NCBI GenBank assembly: GCA_007135505.1
Contig: SLIS01000198.1
Span: 1 to 12,547, forward strand
Length of the DNA: 12,547 nt
Reading direction: 5' to 3'
Source of the DNA: Halovivax sp.
Lineage (GTDB): Archaea > Halobacteriota > Halobacteria > Halobacteriales > Natrialbaceae
A program made the translations under genes and the position numbers. Below, one piece after another: positions 1 to 6,350 of the stretch; position 1 is the first letter of the stretch; each line of letters begins with the position of its first letter. Below the pieces are notes generated by a model, which saw nothing but the letters and a program-made list of their open reading frames with translations, was not told the DNA's origin and ran no database searches.

Positions 1-225
1 GGCGCGCCCGACCAGGGCGGGCACCAGGCGTTCGGTGAGGGCCTCGACGAGGCCGGCGTGCGGCGCACCTTGCGGACTCAACTCGATCAGCTCCCCGTCG
101 AGCAGCTGGATCCGCTCGTCCGCGCCGATCAAGCCGTGCTCGACCAGGACGTCGTACTCACGACGCCGGAGGGGCCGGACGTGGACCTCGGGCATGCCCT
201 CGAGGCTACGTCTCGTCGGCGTCAC
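1..225 (-). CDS. Uma2-family (PD-(D/E)XK-like) protein, N-terminal part only
   Basis: Reading the minus strand from a GTG at 225 gives 75 uninterrupted codons that run off the window edge. The protein contains RPLRRREYDVLVEHGLI, then ERIQLLDGELIELSPQG and a following HAGLVEALTERL helix. This order (a basic REYxxL segment, an E-R-(I/V)-x-LLDGEL strand, a M/LSPQG turn, then a helix beginning with His) is the N-terminal hallmark of the Uma2/DUF820 family, whose fold resembles restriction endonucleases. The catalytic D and ExK residues would lie in the missing C-terminal part. The GTG start is preferred because GGAG lies 6 nt upstream; an ATG at 195 is an alternative with a poorly spaced purine run. 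The family is abundant in actinobacteria and cyanobacteria, often in many copies of unknown function. It is divergent from the glycosylase gene. The call rests on residue pattern only. Confidence 0.72.
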   Translation of the reverse strand, partial: MTPTRRSLEGMPEVHVRPLRRREYDVLVEHGLIGADERIQLLDGELIELSPQGAPHAGLVEALTERLVPALVGRA

Positions 226-402
226 GGTGCGCTCCGATCCCGGGGCTGTGGACATCGAGGGTAGGCGCCCAGGACCGACCGGGCGAGGGACCGTGGGCCA
301 CCACGCGTTCACGCCGGTCCCATAGGCTCGCTGCTCGCATGGTGCCCCTGACCCTGCTCGTTGGCCTCATCCGGGCCGCCCCCGACCTCGCGAGGTCCAG
401 CT
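226..402. promoter_or_regulatory. Divergent intergenic region between the Uma2-like gene and the DNA glycosylase
   Basis: This 177-nt stretch separates two divergently oriented starts and must hold their promoters if each gene is expressed independently. No clear -35/-10 pair or archaeal TATA box is visible. The GGAG box just inside it (minus strand, 6 nt before the GTG at 225) serves the Uma2-like gene. For the glycosylase only a weak GAGG at 392-395 is visible. Confidence 0.3.
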
Positions 403-1209
403 GTGCCCGAAGGCCACACGATCCACCGCCTCGCGCGCGACCACACCGCCTGGTTCGGCGGTGCCCCGGTGCGGGTCAGCTCGCCCCAGGGCCGCTTCCT
501 CGAGGCCGCGGCACTCCTCGACGGCCAGGTCCTGGAGCGAGCCGATGCCTACGGCAAGCACCTGTTCCACCACTACGACGGTGGGCTGACCGTGCACGTC
601 CACCTCGGCCTGTTCGGTCGGTTCTTCACGCACGACTCCCCCGCGCCTGAGCCCCGGGAGACGGCGAGGTATCGCGTCGTCGGCCTCGAACGCACCGTCG
701 ACCTTGTGGGTGCCACCGCGTGTGCGCTGCTCGCCCCCGACGAGGTCGACGCGATCATCGCCCGGCTGGGGCCGGATCCCATCCGCAAGGACGCTGAACC
801 CGAACTGGTATGGAACGCGCTGCAACGCCGCAGGATCCCGATCGGGCAGGCTCTGATGGACCAGCGGGTGCTCGCCGGCATCGGCAACGTCTACCGCGCC
901 GAGGTCCTGTTCGTGCACGGCATCCACCCCGAGACGCCGTCCAACCGCATCACCTGCGAGCAGTGGGACGCGATGTGGGGCACCCTGGTGCCGTGGTTGC
1001 GCCGCGGCGTACGCGAGCGACGGATCGTCACGGTCGACCCGAAGGAAGCCGGCAAGCCGCGCAGCCGCATGACCCGCGAGGAAGCCACCTACGTCTACCG
1101 CAGCGAACACTGCCGCCGCTGCGACACCGAGGTACGACGTTTCGATCTCGCCGGTCGTTGGGCGTACGCCTGCGAGACCTGCCAGCCACGACCACGGAGA
1201 CGCCGATGA
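403..1209 (+). CDS. nei1: Fpg/Nei-family DNA glycosylase/AP lyase (actinobacterial Nei1-like)
   Basis: Bifunctional base-excision repair enzyme that removes oxidised bases and cuts the abasic site. I start it at the GTG at 403 because this yields MPEGH at the N-terminus, giving the Pro2 nucleophile and Glu3 that the family requires; a frame-extending TTG at 361 would bury Pro2. The product has 268 residues, normal for the family. Visible landmarks are SSPQGRF at 26-32, AYGKHLFHHY with Lys52 on the expected beta-turn, the helix-two-turn-helix segment LAGIGNVYRAE at 157-167, and a C-terminal zinc finger with Cys237, Cys240, Cys257 and Cys260 plus GRWAYAC around Arg252. The wording closely follows mycobacterial Nei1 (Rv2464c type) as I remember it. 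Haloarchaea usually lack this family, so the gene marks the left part of the window as bacterial. It overlaps the next gene by ATGA. Confidence 0.9.
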   Translation: MPEGHTIHRLARDHTAWFGGAPVRVSSPQGRFLEAAALLDGQVLERADAYGKHLFHHYDGGLTVHVHLGLFGRFFTHDSPAPEPRETARYRVVGLERTVDLVGATACALLAPDEVDAIIARLGPDPIRKDAEPELVWNALQRRRIPIGQALMDQRVLAGIGNVYRAEVLFVHGIHPETPSNRITCEQWDAMWGTLVPWLRRGVRERRIVTVDPKEAGKPRSRMTREEATYVYRSEHCRRCDTEVRRFDLAGRWAYACETCQPRPRRRR

Positions 1210-2885
1210 GTTCACTCGACCCTTCGGTCGACACCGCGGTCATCCGGCGACCGATCCCCAGCGGATGGCGACGGCTCTCGCTCGCGGTGGTGATCACCCG
1301 ATTCGCCGTGCCCCTCGCCGCGGTCCCGGCCATCCCGTGGCTGCTGATCAACGACATCTCGCTCTTGGTCTTGGTCCGTCCGCAGAAGGAGTTCCTGCTC
1401 GTCGGTGGTGGACAGTCGCGTTACCTCGGCGAACCGGACCTCCTGCTGCTGTTCCTGGCCTTCCTGCCTCTCGGCCTGTTGGCGGTCCCGGCGTTCTTCG
1501 TGATCGGTCGCGCCTACCAGTCGGTACTGCGATCCGGCGACGGACCCGCGTGGCTGCACCGCGCGATCCCGCCACGACAGCTCGAACTCGCCCAACGGGT
1601 GATCGCCCGCCGTGGGCCGCTCATCGCCGTGCTCGGCCGCTTGGCCGCGATGCCCCCCACGGTTCTGGCTGCGGCAGCCGGGGTGTCGGACGTGTCCTGG
1701 CGCCGCTACCTCGCCGCTGATGCGTTCGGGGCGGTCGTCGCCGTCGCGGCCACGCTCGGGGTCGGGTACGCCCTCGGGCTGTCCGGAGTGATCGGAATCG
1801 ACAGCGCGCTCGACGCACCCGACGGCACCGTCGACGTCGAGACGGCCTACGTTCGATCGCCCGACAGCGATCACCTGTTCGACGAACCGAACGCCGCGAC
1901 GTTCGAAGCCGTGACGCGGGAGGTGCCTGCAGACTGGTACGAGCGCGTCGAGACCGCCCTCGACATCCACGCGAAGCTGGTCAAAACGCGGATACCCGGC
2001 TACCTCAACAGCGCCGTTGTTCCCGGCACGTACGACGAGGGAACGGCGCGACTCTCCATTGGCGTTCGGCCGAACGACGTTGCCTCCCTGCCACGGGATC
2101 TGTCGGGGCTCCTGTCACGAATCGGCATCGACTGGGGGGACTCGCTCGACGGAATCGCGATCGAGATCGAAGAGGCGGAAGGCGTCGACGGACTCGAAGG
2201 CGATGCGCCGACGGAAGCCACCCAGCTCGTGGCTCACGGCGACGTCGATCCCATTCCCGGGGGCGTTCGCTGTGAAACCAATCACAACTTCGCGACGCTG
2301 ACGCCGGCCCTGTATCGATCTGACGCGTCGACTCCGCTGTTCGGGACGGCCCTGCACGCGTTTCCCGACTGGGACGCCGCATCGGGTGACGAACTCGCGC
2401 TACCGACGATACACGATGATGAACCACGAACGATCGGGCACGTCGTGGACGCGCTCCCCGACCTCGACGTCGCGATCGCCCGACCCGCTCGGTCCGCCCG
2501 ACCGGGAAGCGTCCTCGGACGCAACGGCTCCCTCCCCGTCGTCGGACAGTACACGCTCTGGGGGCTCGCCGATCTCGTCGCTCGCGGCGAGGACGTGCTC
2601 AAGATCGGCGGAACGAGCGGAACGTCGTCAGGTGCCGTCCACGGGATCGACGCCGCCACCTGCGTGACGACGGATCGATGCCGTCGGGGACAGCTGAAGT
2701 GGGGATCCGAGACCGACATAAGCGACGGCGACAGCGGCTCCGTGACCGTCAACGCGGATCGCGACGACGTCGACGGAGCGATCGTCGCCTCGATCAACAG
2801 CGCGAGAACCTGGTGGCCCGGCCAGGATCACGTCTGGGGCGTCGCCGCCCACGAGTTGACCGACCGCCACGGCTATCACTTCTGA
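1206..2885 (+). CDS. Fusion frame: VTT/DedA-like membrane segment joined to a haloarchaeal trypsin-like (S1-type) domain
   Basis: The ATG at 1206 overlaps the glycosylase stop (ATGA) and opens a 559-codon frame with two unlike halves. Residues 1-192 are hydrophobic, with likely membrane segments near 24-48, 78-102, 138-160 and 168-192, and an arrangement RLAAMPPTVLAAAAGVSDVS then RRYLAADAFGAVVA that resembles the VTT/SNARE-associated (DedA) family. From about residue 196 the protein is acidic and soluble, in haloarchaeal style. That half shows a possible serine-protease triad: His384 in GTALHAF, Asp421 in PDLDVAIA (Asp419 is nearby), and Ser510 in DGDSGS, with the KIGGTSGTSSGAV strand that precedes the serine loop in S1-like proteins. 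No signal peptide or start codon with a promoter is visible for the second half; a GTG at 1788 could start it (365 residues). I think the join is an assembly chimera. If so, the bacterial gene lacks its 3' end and the archaeal gene may lack its 5' end. Confidence 0.6.
   Translation: MSSLDPSVDTAVIRRPIPSGWRRLSLAVVITRFAVPLAAVPAIPWLLINDISLLVLVRPQKEFLLVGGGQSRYLGEPDLLLLFLAFLPLGLLAVPAFFVIGRAYQSVLRSGDGPAWLHRAIPPRQLELAQRVIARRGPLIAVLGRLAAMPPTVLAAAAGVSDVSWRRYLAADAFGAVVAVAATLGVGYALGLSGVIGIDSALDAPDGTVDVETAYVRSPDSDHLFDEPNAATFEAVTREVPADWYERVETALDIHAKLVKTRIPGYLNSAVVPGTYDEGTARLSIGVRPNDVASLPRDLSGLLSRIGIDWGDSLDGIAIEIEEAEGVDGLEGDAPTEATQLVAHGDVDPIPGGVRCETNHNFATLTPALYRSDASTPLFGTALHAFPDWDAASGDELALPTIHDDEPRTIGHVVDALPDLDVAIARPARSARPGSVLGRNGSLPVVGQYTLWGLADLVARGEDVLKIGGTSGTSSGAVHGIDAATCVTTDRCRRGQLKWGSETDISDGDSGSVTVNADRDDVDGAIVASINSARTWWPGQDHVWGVAAHELTDRHGYHF
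1780..1830. other. Probable bacterial/archaeal sequence junction
   Basis: The last clear VTT-type membrane residues (GVGYALGLSG) end near 1787. From about 1791 the frame becomes acidic, with Asp-rich wording such as DSALDAPDG and DVETAYVRSPDSD. Left of the point the genes are of bacterial families with Shine-Dalgarno starts. Right of it every recognisable gene is haloarchaeal and TATA-like boxes appear. I see no insertion sequence, direct repeat or tRNA here that would explain a natural insertion. The exact base of the join cannot be fixed by eye. Confidence 0.6.
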
Positions 2886-2890
2886 TCGAC

Positions 2891-3106
2891 ATGCTCGAGA
2901 ACAGTACCCGTCGCACGCTCGCCCGAGCGATCCTATCGCTATCGTGGATTCTCGTCGTCGTGACCGGCTGGGTCGTCGGACTGAGTCTGATCTTTCTGGC
3001 AACTGGGTGGTCCCGATGGGCGTTCTACCTCGCCGTGATCGGTGGCACGCTCGCGTTCGTGCAGCTGTTCGACCCGTGGTCACCCGCAGACGACGCGGCC
3101 GAGTGA
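2891..3106 (+). CDS. Small two-helix membrane protein, function unknown
   Basis: A 71-residue protein starts at the ATG 5 nt after the stop of the protease-like frame, so the two are probably co-transcribed. The N-terminus (MLENSTRRTLAR) is basic and precedes a hydrophobic helix at about residues 14-37 and a second at about 42-61. The tail after FDPWSPADDAAE is short and acidic. The basic N-terminus followed by two helices suggests both ends lie in the cytoplasm, by the positive-inside rule. I do not recognise a named family; the sequence looks like one of the many small conserved haloarchaeal membrane proteins. An in-frame extension upstream exists but lies inside the preceding gene, and the ATG at 2891 gives a clean hydrophobic protein. 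Its stop codon lies within a 24-nt imperfect tandem repeat. Confidence 0.75.
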   Translation: MLENSTRRTLARAILSLSWILVVVTGWVVGLSLIFLATGWSRWAFYLAVIGGTLAFVQLFDPWSPADDAAE

Positions 3107-3133
3107 GCGGCAGACGACACGACCAAGTGAGCA
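3086..3133. repeat. 24-nt imperfect tandem duplication over the stop codon of the small membrane protein
   Basis: Positions 3086-3109 and 3110-3133 are two abutting 24-nt copies starting GCAGACGAC and ending AGTGAGC plus one base. They differ at four sites, and at each the first copy has G and the second A. The first copy carries the end of the coding region and its TGA; the second is noncoding. It looks like a local duplication followed by transitions. Confidence 0.7.
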
Positions 3134-3190
3134 GCGAGCGGGAGATTCGACCCGCGTCAGTCGGTCGGGCGACCCGCAGTTGGTGTCGAT

Positions 3191-3196
3191 TTTATT
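3191..3196 (+). promoter_or_regulatory. Archaeal TATA-like box for the uspA gene
   Basis: TTTATT inside GATTTTATTTC is centred about 27 nt before the ATG at 3221, the spacing expected for a leaderless or near-leaderless haloarchaeal transcript. It is an AT-rich island in a very GC-rich stretch. A GAGGTGA motif at 3204-3210, 10 nt before the ATG, also resembles a Shine-Dalgarno site but would be included only if transcription starts further upstream. Confidence 0.6.
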
Positions 3197-3220
3197 TCGC
3201 TCCGAGGTGAACCCGCACCC

Positions 3221-3664
3221 ATGAAGTTCCTCGTGGCCACCGACGGCTCCGACGAGGCCGAGAACGCACTCGCCTACGCGGCGGACATCGCCGACGCGGT
3301 CGGCGGATCGATAACGGTCGCCCACGCCGTCGACCCGGCCGTCTACGACGAAGGCGGCAGCGAACCGATCTCGACGCTCTCGGACGCCGATCAGCGGTTG
3401 ATTATAGAGAACATCGAAGCCACCGAACAGCGAGCGCTCGACGTCCTGGATCGGGCCGTCGACAGCGTCGACACCGTCGAGGGCGACGGCGAGTTGCTCT
3501 ACGGCGATCCCGACGTCGCAATCGCCGATTTCGCCGAAAGCGAGGGGTTCGACGCGATCTACGTCGGCCACCGCGGGCGCTCGGCGCGGGCGGAACAAAT
3601 GCTCGGGAGCGTCGCGAAGGCGATCGTCGAGCGGGCGACCGTCCCGGTTACCGTCGTCCGCTGA
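3221..3664 (+). CDS. Universal stress protein, single UspA domain
   Basis: A 147-residue cytoplasmic Usp domain, the usual length. It opens with MKFLVATDGSDEAENAL, matching the first beta-strand and the ATP-contacting Asp of UspA proteins. Near the end it has GHRGRSARAEQMLGS, which satisfies the G-2x-G-9x-G-S/T nucleotide-binding signature of ATP-binding members. It ends with VERATVPVTVVR, the common final strand. Usp proteins bind ATP or other nucleotides and often dimerise; their exact haloarchaeal roles are mostly unknown. The ATG at 3221 is preceded by a TATA-like box at 3191-3196, so the gene probably has its own promoter. It converges on the ADP-dependent kinase gene with only 17 nt between stops, and no T-rich terminator is visible. 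Confidence 0.92.
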   Translation: MKFLVATDGSDEAENALAYAADIADAVGGSITVAHAVDPAVYDEGGSEPISTLSDADQRLIIENIEATEQRALDVLDRAVDSVDTVEGDGELLYGDPDVAIADFAESEGFDAIYVGHRGRSARAEQMLGSVAKAIVERATVPVTVVR

Positions 3665-3681
3665 CCCGGGAGTGATCGATC

Positions 3682-5073
3682 CTACGTCGCCGCCTCCTCG
3701 CGATCGGCGGCGAGGGCCAATTCGAGGATGAAACTCGAAGACGAGACGATGTCCCCGATGCCGACCGTGCCCGCCGGGTCGTCGACGACGCGATTCGGGC
3801 AGGCAACGACCGTGGGCGTACAGAGCGTGCCGCCGTCCGTCGACGCGTCGACGTGCTCCCCGAGGAGTTCGATCGCCTCCCGGCCCCGTCGGGACGGCTC
3901 GTATGTCAGGCCCGTCTCGAGGTCGGACGCCGCCGCGATCTCGCCACGATCCGCCTTCGTCGCGGCGTTGACGGCGCTGAACTCCAGCCCTCGAAGGACG
4001 GCCTCCGGCGGGTGGTAGTCGCCCATAACGGCCAGGTGGTACTCCATCGCGTGCAACTGGATACATCCGACGCCGAGTTCCGCACGCAACGCCTCGAGCA
4101 TGCGGTAGTGGGTGAGGATTTCGTCCGGATCGAACGGCGTCTCGTCCGACGGCTCCTCGCCGGCCACCGCGAGTCCCGCGTCGTCGTGGAGGAGGTTGAG
4201 TTCGTGCGTGTCCGCGCCGATGACGTCCGCCTCCGGGAGGATCCACTCGTACATGCTCGCCCTGAGGTCGTCGTCGTGGGTCACGGCGTACTCGACGTGA
4301 ACGTCGACGTCGTCGCCACCGGATCGAAGCCTGTGGATGACGTCCCGGGCGTGAGCCAGCGTGTCGTCGTAGCTGGTCTCGACGTGGTCGGGGGTGAGAT
4401 TGTGATAGCCCGCGAGCAATGCCCCGTCGACGTCCGCGCCGATCTGGTCGACAGCCTCGTCGAGGTCACCCGTTATCAGGTCGAACTCGGGCGGTCGCGA
4501 CGCCGCGATGAACCGGGTGTCCTCGATCGCTTCGACGCCGAAGAGTTCGTCCCCGACCCTGAACTCGAACACCCAGTTGATCTTCGTCCGGTCCGTATTG
4601 GTGAACTCGTCCAGGGAGACGTAGCTGACCCGTCCGTCCTCGACTAGCGGATACCGAACCGCGTCGGCGTGTTCGAACATCGAGCGCTGGGTCTCGGAGA
4701 CGAGGTACGTGAACGTGATCGGGGCCGTTCCGAGTGCGGTCAACAGGTTCGTCATGATCCCCGCCTGTCCACCCATCTGCTGTGTGTCCGGCGTCAGCTC
4801 CGCCTCGAGCGTGGCGGCGAACGCGTCCGTCATCGCCACCTCGTCGCCGTGGCCCGCCGCCATCGTGTGGGTAATCGCCGTCGCCAGGTCCGCCTTTGAG
4901 TCGAGCGGACTCGGCGGCGACTCGGTCCCGGGCTCTGCGGGGCGGTCCAGAAACGACTCCAGATCCTCGTCCACCCGGACGATCGCGTCGACGTTCGCGT
5001 TGTACGCGACGAACACCGGCAATCCCTCGAGGGCGGCGATGTCCGCCTCGAGTTGCGTTCGAGCGTTCTCCAT
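3682..5073 (-). CDS. ADP-dependent sugar kinase (ADP-glucokinase/phosphofructokinase family)
   Basis: This 463-residue protein has the length and motif order of the ADP_PFK_GK family, which phosphorylates glucose and/or fructose-6-phosphate using ADP and yielding AMP. Visible motifs are YNANVDA at 24-30 (sugar-binding N-x-D), MGGQAGI at 100-106, HVE at 259-261 (the H-x-E motif) and GIGD at 438-441, whose Asp441 would be the catalytic base. The N-x-x-E motif expected after the IGA strand is DTHE (288-291), with Asp in place of Asn. Substrate choice cannot be read from these motifs. The ATG at 5073 gives a start shortly before the first conserved strand, and an AATTAA box lies about 31 nt upstream; a longer upstream reading frame is low-quality and overlaps the divergent gene. 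It is divergent from the sugar nucleotidyltransferase and lies near TreT, so glucose from trehalose is one plausible substrate. Confidence 0.85.
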   Translation of the reverse strand: MENARTQLEADIAALEGLPVFVAYNANVDAIVRVDEDLESFLDRPAEPGTESPPSPLDSKADLATAITHTMAAGHGDEVAMTDAFAATLEAELTPDTQQMGGQAGIMTNLLTALGTAPITFTYLVSETQRSMFEHADAVRYPLVEDGRVSYVSLDEFTNTDRTKINWVFEFRVGDELFGVEAIEDTRFIAASRPPEFDLITGDLDEAVDQIGADVDGALLAGYHNLTPDHVETSYDDTLAHARDVIHRLRSGGDDVDVHVEYAVTHDDDLRASMYEWILPEADVIGADTHELNLLHDDAGLAVAGEEPSDETPFDPDEILTHYRMLEALRAELGVGCIQLHAMEYHLAVMGDYHPPEAVLRGLEFSAVNAATKADRGEIAAASDLETGLTYEPSRRGREAIELLGEHVDASTDGGTLCTPTVVACPNRVVDDPAGTVGIGDIVSSSSFILELALAADREEAAT

Positions 5074-5101
5074 GACACCGGCCACTCCCACAGCCAGGGA
5101 G

Positions 5102-5107
5102 TTAATT
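5102..5107 (-). promoter_or_regulatory. TATA-like box for the ADP-dependent kinase gene
   Basis: On the minus strand CAATTAAC stands out in GC-rich DNA. Its AT core is centred about 31 nt before the ATG at 5073, consistent with a leaderless transcript or one with a very short leader. The remainder of the divergent region (5108-5316) shows no equally clear box for the plus-strand nucleotidyltransferase. It does hold two short perfect palindromes, GCGGATCCGC at 5177-5186 and CGCATGCG at 5195-5202. Confidence 0.5.
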
Positions 5108-5316
5108 GTGCCACGCGCTACACGATTCCGGGATCGGGCCGGTGAAAGGTTTACCACCGCGGTCGTGGGAGTGTACGCGGATCCGCCAGTGATACGCATG
5201 CGCGTCGTCAGTTCGCCGTTCGGACGGGTCGACCGCGATGGGATCGAACGGAGAGACCGCCGCGGCACTAGACCGTCGGTGCCGACCGTCGACCCGACCA
5301 ACGGCGGGCCGTACCG

Positions 5317-6291
5317 ATGAAGGCCGTCGTCCTCGCCGGGGGCTACGCCACTCGGCTGTGGCCGATCACGAGATATCGACCGAAGATGTTCCTCCCGCTC
5401 GGGGAAACCACCGTCATCGATCGAATCTACGACGAACTCGAGGCCCTCGACCGAATCGAGGAGGTCTACGTCAGCACGAACGAGCGCTTCGCCCCGGACT
5501 TCGAGGCGCACCTGGCCGATAGCGGGTACGACAAGCCGCGCCTGTCGGTCGAGGAGACGCGCGAGGAAGGAGAGAAGTTCGGCGTCGTCGGGGCGCTCGC
5601 CCAGTTAGTCGACCGCGAAGGAATCGACGACGACCTGCTAGTGATCGCCGGCGACAATCTCTTCGACTTCGCGATCGGGGACTTCCTCGAGTTCTTCGAT
5701 CGGCGGGACGGACCCACGATCGCCGTCTACGACGTCGGTGCACCGGATCTGGCCACCGTCTACGGCGTCGTCGACCTCGACGGCGACCGCGTGGTCGGCT
5801 TCGAGGAAAAGCCCGACGAACCGCCGGGGACGCGCGTCTCGATCGGGTGTTACGCGTTCCCCCGCGAGACGCTGTCGCTGTTACCGACCTACCTCGAGGC
5901 GGGGAACGACCCGGACGAACCGGGCTGGTTCGTCTCGTGGCTTCACACGGAGGAACCCACGTACGCGTACGCGTTCGACGGGGTCTGGTTCGACGTCGGT
6001 ACCCGGGCACAGTACCTGGAGGCCGTCGCCTGGCGACTCGACGGCGAGTCGCTGATCGCCGACACGGCGTCCGTCGAGTCCGCGACGATCGGTTCGAACG
6101 TCCACGTCATGTCGGAAGCGACCCTCGTCGACGCCGACGTCGAACGGGCGGTGATCTTCCCCGGAGCGACGCTCGAGTCGACGACCGTACGCGGGTCGAT
6201 CGTCGACGAGGGAGCCACGCTCGGCGACGTCGCGCTCGTCGACGCGATGGTCGGCGCGTACACCCAGATTCCGACCGATCCGTCGGCGTGA
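5317..6291 (+). CDS. Sugar-phosphate nucleotidyltransferase (NDP-glucose pyrophosphorylase-like) with C-terminal beta-helix
   Basis: This 324-residue enzyme would make an NDP-sugar and pyrophosphate from a sugar-1-phosphate and an NTP. The nucleotide-binding signature is near the N-terminus: LAGGYATRLWP at 6-16, followed by RPKMFLPLG at 21-29 with the conserved Pro-Lys. AGDN at 111-114 supplies the metal-binding Asp, GFEEKP at 161-166 is the sugar-side motif, and VWFDVGTRAQYLEA at 223-236 closes the catalytic domain. Residues from about 247 to 315 form short I/V-rich turns (SATIGSNVHV, VERAVIFPGATL, VRGSIVDEGATLG) typical of a left-handed beta-helix. The family covers glucose-1-phosphate thymidylyl- and uridylyltransferases, and the base and sugar used cannot be told here. 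The ATG at 5317 puts the GG motif at the usual distance. It converges on the tandem Usp gene, 59 nt away. Location near TreT makes supply of NDP-glucose a reasonable guess. Confidence 0.85.
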   Translation: MKAVVLAGGYATRLWPITRYRPKMFLPLGETTVIDRIYDELEALDRIEEVYVSTNERFAPDFEAHLADSGYDKPRLSVEETREEGEKFGVVGALAQLVDREGIDDDLLVIAGDNLFDFAIGDFLEFFDRRDGPTIAVYDVGAPDLATVYGVVDLDGDRVVGFEEKPDEPPGTRVSIGCYAFPRETLSLLPTYLEAGNDPDEPGWFVSWLHTEEPTYAYAFDGVWFDVGTRAQYLEAVAWRLDGESLIADTASVESATIGSNVHVMSEATLVDADVERAVIFPGATLESTTVRGSIVDEGATLGDVALVDAMVGAYTQIPTDPSA

Positions 6292-6350
6292 CGTCGGCGC
6301 CGCGCGTCGTCGATCGACTCACAGCTCGTTGCCGGCCGGCAGCGGGTCCA

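Noticed and set aside
367..1215. A 282-codon minus-strand open frame opposite the DNA glycosylase
   Set aside because: It is the antisense shadow of a well-supported gene with a complete zinc finger and catalytic Pro2; its own translation has no recognisable domain.
5074..5511. Upstream in-frame extension of the ADP-dependent kinase on the minus strand
   Set aside because: It would overlap the start of the divergent nucleotidyltransferase, has Arg/Ser-rich wording, and the ATG at 5073 has an AT-rich box at the right distance.
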